This document shows positions 1 to 7,626 of a stretch of 12,413 bases of DNA, piece by piece. The position numbers and the translations under genes are program-made. The stretch's first letter is position 1. Each line of letters begins with the position of its first letter. The stretch is from CAYYOS01 sp964473355 (GTDB taxonomy: Bacteria > Pseudomonadota > Gammaproteobacteria > Burkholderiales > REEB80). The notes under the pieces were generated by a model that ran no database searches, was not told where the DNA came from, and saw only the letters and a list, made by a program, of their open reading frames with translations. The DNA is taken from assembly GCA_964473355.1 (NCBI GenBank), contig CAYYOS010000076.1:1-12413 (forward strand), in the 5' to 3' direction.

Positions 1-566
1 CTGCCGCGAGTGTGTTTCTGGCGGTTGTCGATGCCGGCGTGGGCACCGAACGCGATGCCGTTATTCTGCTGGCCGACGATAGGTGGTACGTAGGACCCGA
101 TAATGGCTTACTTTCCGTAGTGGCGGCTCGAGCGAAGCTGGCGCGTTATTGGCGGATCACTTGGCGCCCCGACGTATTATCGGACTCTTTTCATGGCAGG
201 GACTTATTGGCACCTATCGCGGCATGGATAGCGGCAGGGAAGTTTCCCTTTGATAAGGTGGAGGACATTGATGCTTTACAATGTCAATTCAGCGCGGATG
301 ATTTACCGCGCATAATCTATCTAGATCATTTCGGCAATGCTTTTACTGGCTTGCGGGCGCCGGCCAACCCAAAAAATCTCAAACTCCGCGTCAATAACCG
401 TATCTTATCGTATGCCCGGGTCTACGCGGAGGTGCCGCTCGGCGCGCCGTTTTGGTTTGCCAATAGCGTTGGTCTATGTGAAATTGCGGTGAATCGCGGC
501 AGTGCTCAGCAGGAGTTGGGTTTAGCGATAGGGCAAAGCGTTATGCTGGAGAACCCGGCAACGTAA
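1..566 (+). CDS. SAM hydroxide adenosyltransferase (DUF62 family), 5'-truncated by window edge
   Basis: Family enzymes cleave S-adenosylmethionine with water-derived hydroxide to give adenosine and methionine; they are related to the SAM-dependent fluorinase and chlorinase. The reading frame is open from base 3 through a GTG at 12, but the residues before that GTG (Ala-Ala-Ser) continue a family-typical strand, so the true start lies outside the window and the GTG is internal. Counting that GTG as residue 1, the hallmarks are VVDAGVGTER (5-14, usually VVDPGVGT-R), YVGPDNGLL (26-34), FHGRDLLAP (60-68) and DHFGNAFTG (105-113; the family usually has Asn where Gly113 sits). The C-terminal barrel shows the typical NSVGLCEIAVNRGSA (151-165). 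About 184 residues are present of a usual 250-270. The stop lies 26 bases inside the convergent RND pump gene, so no separate terminator is possible between the two. Family assignment is firm; the cellular role in this organism is unknown. Confidence 0.88.
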   Translation, partial: AASVFLAVVDAGVGTERDAVILLADDRWYVGPDNGLLSVVAARAKLARYWRITWRPDVLSDSFHGRDLLAPIAAWIAAGKFPFDKVEDIDALQCQFSADDLPRIIYLDHFGNAFTGLRAPANPKNLKLRVNNRILSYARVYAEVPLGAPFWFANSVGLCEIAVNRGSAQQELGLAIGQSVMLENPAT

Positions 567-3500
567 GTTTGGCGGCACGACGCCTTTCCCGTTTGTTTTC
601 TACCAGAGAATAAACCGCGGGCACGACCACCAATGTCAGTAACGTGGAACTAATCATGCCGCCAATTACAGCTACCGCCAGAGGACCATTGGTTTCAGCG
701 CCGGAACCGACGCCAATGGCTGCCGGCACTAACGCCAGAATAATGGTGAGTGAGGTCATTAGCACTGGGCGCATGCGAATAGGACAGGCTTCCAGCAGTG
801 CGGCATCGACAGGGTAACCCTGAGCGCGGCGCTGGTTAGTGAGATCCACCAATAAAATAGAATTCTTTGCCACCAGCCCGATTAGCAGCACTAGACCTAT
901 CATGGAATAAACATTGAGCGTCATGGCGCTCATGTTAAATACTTGTCCTAATAGCCACAAACTAAAGACGCCACCGATGATTGCCAGTGGTTGGGCAACC
1001 ATTATGATTAAAGGTTGCAGGAAAGAATTGAATTGGCTGGCTAACACCATGTATAAAAGTGTTAAGGCCAAGGTAAAAGCGAACCCAATATTTTTGATGG
1101 TTTTAGCGAGCTCCTCCGCCTGACCGATAAATTGTATGGTGTAACCGGGGGGCAACAATTCCGCGCCTAGGCTGCGTATTTTTGCCGCCACCTCACCTAG
1201 GGGCGCGCTTGGGGTGCCGAAGAAATTACCTGAATATTGTAAATCCAAGCGGCTAATTACCGCCGCACCCAGGCGCTCTTGAAAACTTGCGACCGAGTCC
1301 AAGCGCACCAGATTGCCCTCGCGGCTTTTCAGGTAGATCTTACTTAAATCGGAACCTTGGTTTAGGCTGCCAGGAATAGCTTGCACGCGAATGTCATAGC
1401 GTTCCCCATCATCGGACAAGTCACTGAACTTAGCGACGTTCAGCCCACCGGTCATAATATTTACCGCTTGGGCAATTTCCTGTGACCCTAAGCCCAAATC
1501 TGCAGCGCGGGTGCGATCAATTTTCATAACTAGTTGGGGTAAATCTAATTGTAAATCCAAATCTACGCGACCAATATCCGGATCGCTAGAAAGGCGTTTT
1601 TGCATCTCCCCGCTTAAGCGGGCGACTTCCTTGAGGTTGGGCCCGCGAATTGAGAACTGCAATGGCTCACCCCGAAAACCGCCAACCAAAGGCACGGGTG
1701 CGGCGAAGGCTTTCACGCCGGGAATTTCCGCGAGCTCCTTGCGAAGCATAGGCAGCAATTCACTTTGCTTAAGGTCGCGCTCCTCTGGCGCTACCATGCG
1801 CACAAAAGCGATACCTTGGTTTACTTGGCCGGCTTGGCCCAAGCCGATAGCGGTGAAATAAGTCGTAATTTCTTTGTGTTTCGCGAGCACAGCCTCCACA
1901 GCGCGCAGCCGCTCGTTGCTGTATTCAATACTGGAACCCAAGGGGGTTTTGATAAAAACTAAGAAACGCCCCTCGTCTTCCTCCGGCGCGAAGGCTTTAC
2001 CCACGGCATTAAAAAAGTAAACACTAGAGATTACCGCTAGGAGGGTTAAGGCAACGATACCCCAGCGATGCGCCAGCGACAACTTTAAAAGCGAAAGATA
2101 GCGCTGATCCAGCGCTGCGAAAAATCGTCCTAATGTCTTGTAGAGTCGGCCATGATTTTTGCTGACCTCTAAATACTTGGAACACAACATTGGAGTAAGG
2201 GTTAACGACACGAAAAATGAAACTAACACACCAAAAGTGACCACCACAGCAAAGGACTTAAAGAACTTGCCCATGATGCCGCCCAAAAATATGACCGGCG
2301 CGAATATCGCTACCAACGCAAGGGTCGCTGCCAGTACCGCGAATACGACTTCGCGGCTGCCATTAATCGCGGAACTCACGGGGTTGGGATCAATTGTCTC
2401 GCGATGCCGATAAATATTTTCTAGCACCACGATAGAATCATCCACAACGACACCAATTAATAGCAATAAGGCCAGCATGGTGAGGGCGTTAAAGGTAAAG
2501 CCACCAAAATACATAACAGCGATCGCACCTAAGAGCGACACCGGAATAGCGGCAGCAATAATTAACGTTGAGCGCAGACTACGCAAAAACAAAAATACAA
2601 CCAGCGATGCAAGTAAAGTGCCGGAAATAAGGTGCTCTTGTAGGGCTTTAATCATTTGCTGAATAAATAGCGCATCGTTAGACGCTATCTTAATCGTCAT
2701 ACCCGGTGGCAGCTGCGGTATGATTTCCTCATTTAATCGTTGCTGTACGGCGTCGATGATGGCAACGGTGTTAGTGTTGGCGATTTTCACTATGCCTAAG
2801 CCCACGGAAGGTTTGCCATTAAAGCGCGCTAACGAGCGATAATCCGCAAGCGCATCCTCGACCTCCGCGAGGTCTTTCAGGCGCACTGCCGCACCATTGC
2901 GGTAAGCGACGATCAATTGCTTAATGTCATCTACAGTGTGGAATTCAAGGTCCAATTTCAAAAGTTGTTCAGTTTTGCCACTCCCCAAAAAGCCGCCAGG
3001 CAGCTGCACATGTTCTTTTTGGAAGGCGGCAACGATATCGGCAGGAGCCACGCTTAATGCAGCCAAACGCGCCGGGATCAGGTGAATTCGGATGGTGCGA
3101 TCGCGGCGGCCGCCTAGGCGGACTTCACCGACGCCATTAATTGTCTCCAAACGTTTCTTAATAATATTCTGTGCGTATTGGTTTAACTGTTGCTGCGTGC
3201 GATCCCCTTGCAGCGCCAACCACATAATAGGTTGGGCGTTGATCTCTACTTTGGCTACGATAGGTGGGTCGGCATCCTTAGGCAGTTGTCGTAAAATTTG
3301 GTTAACTTTAGTCTGCACTTCATTAAATGCAACATCCACGTTTTTATCCAGGTGAAAAGTAATGGCAACGACTGACACGCCGGGAGAAGAAGTGGATTGA
3401 ATATGCTCGATACCCGGGGTGCTATTGACTTTGCTTTCGATAACGTTGGTGATGCTGGTGTCGACAATTTCCGGATTGGCGCCAGGTTGGATAGTCGTAA

Positions 3501-3639
3501 TGGAGATGACGGGAAATTCAATTCCAGGGAAGCGATCAATGCCCAAGCGTTGATAACTGATAATGCCAAACAACACCAGCGCGCCACTTAACATATACGC
3601 AAGCACATGGCGCTTGATTGAAAGTTCGGGGAGGGTCAT
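541..3639 (-). CDS. RND efflux pump inner-membrane transporter, HAE1 (AcrB/MdtB-like) family
   Basis: Proton-driven drug or solute exporter of the inner membrane, expected to act as a trimer with the adaptor encoded just upstream and an outer-membrane channel encoded elsewhere. It has 1032 residues, the full family length. TM1 is at about 11-30, followed by a large periplasmic loop. TM2-TM6 run from about 335 to 485, with the proton-relay pair Asp400-Asp401 in GVVVDDSIVVLENIYRH (the AcrB Asp407/408 equivalents). TM7 is near 526-546, the second porter loop at 550-845, and TM8-TM12 at 850-1012 with Lys925 in GLVAKNSILL (AcrB Lys940 equivalent). The motif GEPLQFSIRGPN (657-668) lies in the second porter half. 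The ATG overlaps the adaptor stop as ATGA and has no Shine-Dalgarno sequence before it, so translational coupling is likely. The conserved Asp and Lys residues favour the hydrophobe/amphiphile group over the metal-exporting group. Substrate cannot be told from sequence. Confidence 0.95.
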   Translation of the reverse strand: MTLPELSIKRHVLAYMLSGALVLFGIISYQRLGIDRFPGIEFPVISITTIQPGANPEIVDTSITNVIESKVNSTPGIEHIQSTSSPGVSVVAITFHLDKNVDVAFNEVQTKVNQILRQLPKDADPPIVAKVEINAQPIMWLALQGDRTQQQLNQYAQNIIKKRLETINGVGEVRLGGRRDRTIRIHLIPARLAALSVAPADIVAAFQKEHVQLPGGFLGSGKTEQLLKLDLEFHTVDDIKQLIVAYRNGAAVRLKDLAEVEDALADYRSLARFNGKPSVGLGIVKIANTNTVAIIDAVQQRLNEEIIPQLPPGMTIKIASNDALFIQQMIKALQEHLISGTLLASLVVFLFLRSLRSTLIIAAAIPVSLLGAIAVMYFGGFTFNALTMLALLLLIGVVVDDSIVVLENIYRHRETIDPNPVSSAINGSREVVFAVLAATLALVAIFAPVIFLGGIMGKFFKSFAVVVTFGVLVSFFVSLTLTPMLCSKYLEVSKNHGRLYKTLGRFFAALDQRYLSLLKLSLAHRWGIVALTLLAVISSVYFFNAVGKAFAPEEDEGRFLVFIKTPLGSSIEYSNERLRAVEAVLAKHKEITTYFTAIGLGQAGQVNQGIAFVRMVAPEERDLKQSELLPMLRKELAEIPGVKAFAAPVPLVGGFRGEPLQFSIRGPNLKEVARLSGEMQKRLSSDPDIGRVDLDLQLDLPQLVMKIDRTRAADLGLGSQEIAQAVNIMTGGLNVAKFSDLSDDGERYDIRVQAIPGSLNQGSDLSKIYLKSREGNLVRLDSVASFQERLGAAVISRLDLQYSGNFFGTPSAPLGEVAAKIRSLGAELLPPGYTIQFIGQAEELAKTIKNIGFAFTLALTLLYMVLASQFNSFLQPLIIMVAQPLAIIGGVFSLWLLGQVFNMSAMTLNVYSMIGLVLLIGLVAKNSILLVDLTNQRRAQGYPVDAALLEACPIRMRPVLMTSLTIILALVPAAIGVGSGAETNGPLAVAVIGGMISSTLLTLVVVPAVYSLVENKRERRRAAKLTLPGSPA

Positions 3640-4712
3640 GGGCGGGAGGTTTGTATTTTCACATCAGCTTTGTCCGTTAGAAAACCGGCCCCATCCACGG
3701 CAATAATCTCACCCGGAGATAAGCCGGAAGTGATCTCAACTAAGCCCGCTGTTTTGGTACCCGTACTTACGATGCGTTGATGCGCCTTACCGTCTTTTAT
3801 AACATACACCACTTTTCCGGCCGGTCGAATGACCACGCTGGTTTCCGGCACGGCCAGCGCTTGCGGACGTTCTGCGATTACGACCTTCGCGTTAACACTG
3901 GCCCCCGGTGCCCAGTTGCCGGGGTTGGGGACTTCCACAATTGCTACAAAGGAGCGATTCTCAGCGCCTATCATGGGTTTGATTTCCGCAATTTTTCCTG
4001 TAAAAGTTTTATTAGGTGCGGCGGGCGTGGTGAGATAAACGGTTAAATCTTTTTGCAGCTGGCTAGCTAAGCTTTCGGGAAAGGGTAGGCGCACGCGTAA
4101 ATTCTGGTTGGTAGCAATTTGAAACAATGGCTTTCCCGGCGTCACAAAATCACCCCCCGTTACCAGGCGCTGCTCTACCTTGCCGCTGACCGGAGCATGG
4201 ATCCGAGTTTTTGCCAGGTTCCGCTGGGCTTGATCCAGGCCAGCCTGCGCACCTTTTAATTGCTGTTGCAGGGAAAGCAATTGTGAGATGCTCTCATCCA
4301 GGCGCGTAGCAGAAATAAACTTTTGCTCGGCCAGTTGACGGGTGCGCGTTGTTTGTTTTTCTTGATTAGCGACAAGGGCCTCTAAACTCTTTACCTGCGC
4401 GCGAGCGATACTTTGCGCGTTCATTAAGTCGCCAGAATTGAGTACCGCCAGCACCTGACCGGCTTTTACGGCATCGCCCACTTCCACCAGCGCCCTTTCA
4501 ACTTGGGCAGGCACTTCCGCAGAAACCACGGGCGCGGAAGTGGTATCCACGGCGCCGACGGTTTCTTCCATTACTTGAACGTTGCGCGTCGTCGCTTGGG
4601 TTGCGGTAATGACGGCGGGCGGGGGCCCCTTTTTTAGCTCGGGTTTTTTGTCACAGCCAATTAAAAATTGCGACGCCACTATGGCCAAGAAAAACATTAC
4701 ACGCCGCGTCAT
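3636..4712 (-). CDS. RND periplasmic adaptor (membrane fusion protein), lipoprotein
   Basis: Bridges the inner-membrane RND pump to an outer-membrane channel. I place the start at the ATG at 4710-4712 (358 residues), not at further in-frame ATGs upstream as far as 4850. Only this ATG has a good Shine-Dalgarno sequence (AAGGA, 5-nt spacing), and it yields a clean lipoprotein signal: basic MTRR, a hydrophobic stretch and a lipobox LIGC with Cys20, after which the protein would be lipid-anchored in the periplasm. Domains in order: first lipoyl half about 63-93 (VSAEVPAQVERALVEVGD), alpha-helical coiled-coil hairpin about 94-167 rich in Gln, Leu and Ala, second lipoyl half about 168-200 (IHAPVSGKVEQRLVTGGD), beta-barrel about 204-284, and membrane-proximal domain 285-355. 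The stop overlaps the pump start by 4 bp. The upstream neighbour on the same strand is a response regulator gene 151 bp away, a plausible regulator. Function is certain at family level, substrate unknown. Confidence 0.93.
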   Translation of the reverse strand: MTRRVMFFLAIVASQFLIGCDKKPELKKGPPPAVITATQATTRNVQVMEETVGAVDTTSAPVVSAEVPAQVERALVEVGDAVKAGQVLAVLNSGDLMNAQSIARAQVKSLEALVANQEKQTTRTRQLAEQKFISATRLDESISQLLSLQQQLKGAQAGLDQAQRNLAKTRIHAPVSGKVEQRLVTGGDFVTPGKPLFQIATNQNLRVRLPFPESLASQLQKDLTVYLTTPAAPNKTFTGKIAEIKPMIGAENRSFVAIVEVPNPGNWAPGASVNAKVVIAERPQALAVPETSVVIRPAGKVVYVIKDGKAHQRIVSTGTKTAGLVEITSGLSPGEIIAVDGAGFLTDKADVKIQTSRP

Positions 4713-4717
4713 TGCTG

Positions 4718-4722
4718 TCCTT
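4718..4722 (-). promoter_or_regulatory. Shine-Dalgarno site that decides the adaptor start
   Basis: On the minus strand AAGGA is followed by five bases (CAGCA) and then ATG at 4712-4710. None of the upstream in-frame ATGs (4760, 4748, 4850) that I checked has a comparable site, and starts at 4748 or further upstream would put 12 or more extra residues, several of them basic, in front of the lipoprotein signal. Confidence 0.6.
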
Positions 4723-4863
4723 ATGCGATTTAGACTGGGCTTCAGCATAACGCGCTTCATCGGCGGTATGCAAGCGGCGACGGCTCGGGAATTGCCTCTG
4801 AGAGTTAGCCGGTGAAACTGAAAGTGGTTGACAGTTACTAAGGCCGCCAAACCTTACAAAAAA

Positions 4864-5490
4864 TTAACTGGAGGGAGGGCTGAATAAACCGAGTTTTCTC
4901 GCGGCCACCACGGCCTCGGTACGATTGCCTACATTTAGGGTGCGAAATATGGAGGAAATATGAATCTTTACCGTGCCCTCAGCCAAGTCCAGTTCACGGC
5001 CAATAAGCTTATTGGATTTGCCTTCAGCGAGCAGTTTTAGCACAGCGAGTTGCCGATCCGTTAAGCCGCCGAGCTTAGGCGCACCATCCGTGGAGGCGTT
5101 TAACATAATCGATGGGATATAGACGCCACCGGAGAAAACTAAGCGTAGGGCACTGAGCATCACTTGGCTGGTAGAAGATTTCGGGATGTATCCTAAAGCG
5201 CCATTATCCAGTGCGCTTTGTACATCGTGGCGTTCTTCGGATCCGGACATGACCACTACGGGCACATCTGGAAACTGTTCGCGAAAGGTCGCCAAGCCTG
5301 CGAAGCCGTCCATCCCGGGTAAAGATAAATCCAGTAACACTAAATCGATGTCCGGATGGGCCTCGGTGAGCTTAAAAGCCTCGTCGCATTGCCCGGCCTC
5401 TAAAATTTCTCCGTCTTTATCCAATTGCAGCAACACATGGCGTAAGCCCTCTCTAAAAAGAGCGTGATCGTCTACGATTAGGATTTTCAT
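4864..5490 (-). CDS. NarL/FixJ-type response regulator (REC + LuxR HTH)
   Basis: Cytoplasmic two-component transcription regulator of 208 residues, the normal size for this class. The receiver domain covers about 1-120. The acidic pair is Asp7-Asp8 (ILIVDDHALFREGL), the phospho-acceptor is Asp54 in LVLLDLSLPGMDG, the switch residue is Ser82 in VVVMSGSEE, and the conserved Lys104 sits in GYIPKSS. The LuxR-type DNA-binding domain spans about 140-200, with LTDRQLAVLKLLAEGKSNK and the recognition-helix segment EGTVKIHISSIFRTLNV. No histidine kinase gene is in the window, so this is an orphan here. The ATG begins 6 bases after the ssb stop with no clear Shine-Dalgarno sequence, which suggests translational coupling to ssb and membership in that operon. 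The RND efflux pair lies directly downstream on the same strand and is a natural candidate target; that is inference from position only. Confidence 0.93.
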   Translation of the reverse strand: MKILIVDDHALFREGLRHVLLQLDKDGEILEAGQCDEAFKLTEAHPDIDLVLLDLSLPGMDGFAGLATFREQFPDVPVVVMSGSEERHDVQSALDNGALGYIPKSSTSQVMLSALRLVFSGGVYIPSIMLNASTDGAPKLGGLTDRQLAVLKLLAEGKSNKLIGRELDLAEGTVKIHISSIFRTLNVGNRTEAVVAARKLGLFSPPSS

Positions 5491-5496
5491 TGGCGC

Positions 5497-5937
5497 TTAA
5501 AAGGGAATGTCATCGTCCAAATCATTAAATTCCGTGGAGGCGGCGGGTGGGCCGCTTTGGCGAGGAGGAGAGGATTCCTCAGATTGCGAGGGGGCGCCCC
5601 CACCGGCTCGGCCGCCCAACATCTGCATACGATCAGCAACAATTTCCGTTGTGTATTTGTCATGCCCTTCTTTGTCCGTCCACTTACGGGTTTGTAGGCG
5701 GCCTTCCACGTACACCTGGCTACCTTTTTTAAGATACTCACCGACAATTTCGGCTAGTTTGCCGAAAAAGGCAACACGATGCCACTCGGTGCGCTCTTGT
5801 TTCTCGCCGTTTTTATCTTTCCAGTTATCGGTTGTTGCTACACTAATATTGGCGATCGCATCGCCGCTCGGCATATAGCGCACCTCCGGATCCCGTCCCA
5901 AGTTGCCCACTAAAATTACTTTATTGACAGAAGCCAT
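5497..5937 (-). CDS. ssb: Single-stranded DNA-binding protein SSB
   Basis: Tetrameric protein that coats single-stranded DNA in replication, recombination and repair. The OB-fold covers about 1-108 (MASVNKVILVGNLGRDPEVR, then RTEWHRVAFFGKLAEIVGEY). Aromatic DNA-stacking positions equivalent to those of E. coli SSB are present: Trp39, Trp52, Phe58 and Trp86; His53 matches E. coli His55. After a Gly/Ser/Pro-rich linker (about 109-136) comes the acidic partner-binding tip FNDLDDDIPF (137-146), intact. At 146 residues it is shorter than E. coli SSB (178), mainly in the linker. A GAGG stretch lies about 9 nt upstream of the ATG. Only one base separates the start from the transporter stop upstream, and the response regulator follows 6 bases downstream, so the gene sits inside a tight operon. 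The order uvrA / MFS / ssb is a known arrangement in Pseudomonas and in betaproteobacteria. Confidence 0.97.
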   Translation of the reverse strand: MASVNKVILVGNLGRDPEVRYMPSGDAIANISVATTDNWKDKNGEKQERTEWHRVAFFGKLAEIVGEYLKKGSQVYVEGRLQTRKWTDKEGHDKYTTEIVADRMQMLGGRAGGGAPSQSEESSPPRQSGPPAASTEFNDLDDDIPF

Positions 5938-5938
5938 T

Positions 5939-7312
5939 TTACTTTCCCTCTAATAGTTTTATTGTGCCCGCTTCGTCCCAGTGCTTCATATTTACTTTTA
6001 AGTAAACCGCTTGCTCATCGGGAGGCACTGCCGCTTCTAATATTCCCGGCAATAATAATAACTTTGCCGATAACCGTTTTGCTTCCTCAAGGTCTACGCC
6101 GACTATATGAAACATCTTACTGCGCACGGGTAAGGGCGCCTTCATGGTTGCAGCGGCAACCAGCCAAAAACTCACCAGTAGCGTGCCGAACATAAACACT
6201 GCTTGCGCGCCGAAGTGTTCATTTAATAAGCCACCTATCGCCGCGCCCGCAAACAGCCCCAAGGACTGCGTGCTATTATAAACCCCTAAAGCCGTGCCCT
6301 TTAAGGCTGCCGGGGCCATTTTTGATACTAACGAGGGCAGGCTGGCTTCCAGTACGTTAAACGCTATGAAGAACATAAGCAAGGCCGCCATCAAACCAAA
6401 GAACTCATCGGTGATAGCCAACGCCACCTCACCTGCCAAAAGTAAGATAATGGAGCAAACAAACACCAATTTCAACTTGGCTTTTTTTTCGGCCAAGATA
6501 ATGAGCGGCGCCATTACCAGGAATGATAATAGCATGATAGGCAAATATATTTTCCAGTGTGCATCCAGCGCCAGCCCCCCTTTATCGATCAAGGCTTGTG
6601 GCACGACGACGAACACCGACATCAAGAGGGCGTGCAGTACAAAAATGCCTAAATCCAGGCGTAATAATTGGGGGTCTTTTAAAACATCGGTGAGCCGGCC
6701 GGTTTGTACTTGGGCGTCCGAATGGAAATGAAAGGGCCCGGCGTTGGGAACAAAGCTATGCACCACCCAAATCCCGGCTAGGGCCAGGCAGCCGGTCAAT
6801 ATAAATATTCCGGGGACACCAATCGCCGAATTTAACCAAGACCCGGCTACCATTGATATCGCAAACATCACACCTATGGTTGAACCGACAATTGCCATGG
6901 CTTTGGTGCGATGTTCTTCACGGGTTAAATCCGCGAGCAGTGCCGTTACAGCGGCAGATATGGCGCCCATGCCTTGAATGGCGCGGCCGATAATTAAAAG
7001 GTAAATGTCTTGCGCGCCCGCCGCAATAAAACTTCCCGCAGCAAACATAATCAACCCCACGTAAATTACCCGCTTTCTGCCATAGCGATCAGAAGCCATG
7101 CCAAAAGGCAGTTGTAAAAAAGCCTGGGTTAGGCCATAGGTTCCCAGCGCGATGCCTACTAGCAGTTGATTATCGCCCCCCGGAATAGTCGCCGCGTACA
7201 ATACAAATACCGGCAAAATAAGGAACATCCCTAACATGCGTAAGCCATAAATGGCGGCCAGGCCAATAGCCGCTCGGCGCTCAAGCGAGGACATGCGCTC
7301 AGGGATAATCAT
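5939..7312 (-). CDS. MFS transporter with C-terminal YAM-like domain (YajR-type)
   Basis: Predicted proton-linked exporter of the major facilitator superfamily in the inner membrane, 457 residues. The first six-helix bundle runs from about 15 to 190 and carries motif A (GMASDRYGRKRVI, 71-83) and a motif-B-like segment (GRAIQGMGA, 109-117). A cytoplasmic loop at about 190-215 (PFHFHSDAQVQTGRL) precedes the second bundle, about 217-390. The last 60 residues (about 398-457, MFHIVGVDLEEAKRLSAKL to VYLKVNMKHWDEAG) form a soluble ferredoxin-like domain like the YAM domain of E. coli YajR. Start choice: ATG at 7312 gives MIIPERMSS; a second ATG at 7294 is possible; neither has a strong Shine-Dalgarno sequence. 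I prefer the longer form because relatives, as I recall them, have a similar short N-terminal extension. The stop is 1 base from the ssb ATG. This is the transporter that accompanies ssb and uvrA in many relatives; its substrate is unknown. Confidence 0.92.
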   Translation of the reverse strand: MIIPERMSSLERRAAIGLAAIYGLRMLGMFLILPVFVLYAATIPGGDNQLLVGIALGTYGLTQAFLQLPFGMASDRYGRKRVIYVGLIMFAAGSFIAAGAQDIYLLIIGRAIQGMGAISAAVTALLADLTREEHRTKAMAIVGSTIGVMFAISMVAGSWLNSAIGVPGIFILTGCLALAGIWVVHSFVPNAGPFHFHSDAQVQTGRLTDVLKDPQLLRLDLGIFVLHALLMSVFVVVPQALIDKGGLALDAHWKIYLPIMLLSFLVMAPLIILAEKKAKLKLVFVCSIILLLAGEVALAITDEFFGLMAALLMFFIAFNVLEASLPSLVSKMAPAALKGTALGVYNSTQSLGLFAGAAIGGLLNEHFGAQAVFMFGTLLVSFWLVAAATMKAPLPVRSKMFHIVGVDLEEAKRLSAKLLLLPGILEAAVPPDEQAVYLKVNMKHWDEAGTIKLLEGK

Positions 7313-7380
7313 GAAAGCGTGCTGCGCACCAACGTATTAAGAATGCGAGCGCCACCCTTTTTGGCTAGCAACTACCATGG

Positions 7381-7626
7381 CTAATTCTTTTTCGTGTCAT
7401 CAGCTCTCTTGGATTTTTCAGGTAAAAGGCGGGTGTTGTTGCGCGCGGAACTGATTTTGCCAAAATCCATTGCGGCCTCCCATTTCCCCTCCAGCCGCGC
7501 GACCCGGCGATCAATGTCGCGCACTTCTGCGGTCAAATCAGAAATCCGTCCGGTGGTCCGTTTCACTTCATCAACCAGCTTGACTGCCTCGCGTATCGCT
7601 TCCAACGCATCCTTAATAGCGCTCAC
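7381..7626 (-). CDS. Small coiled-coil protein, second gene of RHH cassette
   Basis: I do not recognise this 81-residue protein. It starts with GTG at 7626; that codon shares GTGA with the stop of the upstream RHH gene, and a GGAG lies about 11 nt before it. Residues 2-52 look like a continuous amphipathic helix or coiled coil (IKDALEAIREAVKLVDEV, then ISDLTAEVRDIDRRVARLEG) with regular Leu/Ile/Val spacing and many charges. Residues 53-81 are polar, basic and probably disordered (SSARNNTRLLPEKSKRADD). There is no signal peptide, membrane segment or cysteine. The overlapping start and shared strand mean it is almost certainly co-translated with the RHH protein. By gene order it could be the partner in an antitoxin-first module, but no known toxin fold or catalytic residues are visible. 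A structural partner that oligomerises with the RHH protein's helical C-terminus is equally possible. Confidence 0.7.
   Translation of the reverse strand: MSAIKDALEAIREAVKLVDEVKRTTGRISDLTAEVRDIDRRVARLEGKWEAAMDFGKISSARNNTRLLPEKSKRADDTKKN

Noticed and set aside
4744..4773. Promoter for the adaptor-pump pair (TTGCAT, 18 bp, TATGCT)
   Set aside because: Only 3 of 6 and 4 of 6 consensus bases; placement is reasonable (about 35-nt leader) but too weak to list as a feature.
4713..4850. N-terminal extension of the adaptor from the in-frame ATG at 4850
   Set aside because: It would put 46 residues before a textbook lipoprotein signal; the ATG at 4712 has the ribosome site.
4855..4900. Intrinsic terminator after the response regulator
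   Set aside because: A T-run follows the stop on the minus strand, but the only nearby stem (CGAG-AAAA-CTCG) lies upstream inside the coding sequence and is not adjacent to it.
5507..5878. 123-residue frame antisense to ssb
   Set aside because: Lies entirely within ssb on the opposite strand; composition reflects ssb codon bias.
7313..7380. Terminator or promoter between the coiled-coil gene and the MFS gene
   Set aside because: A 4-bp GCCA/TGGC stem is present but no T-run follows it, and no -35/-10 pair with acceptable spacing was found.
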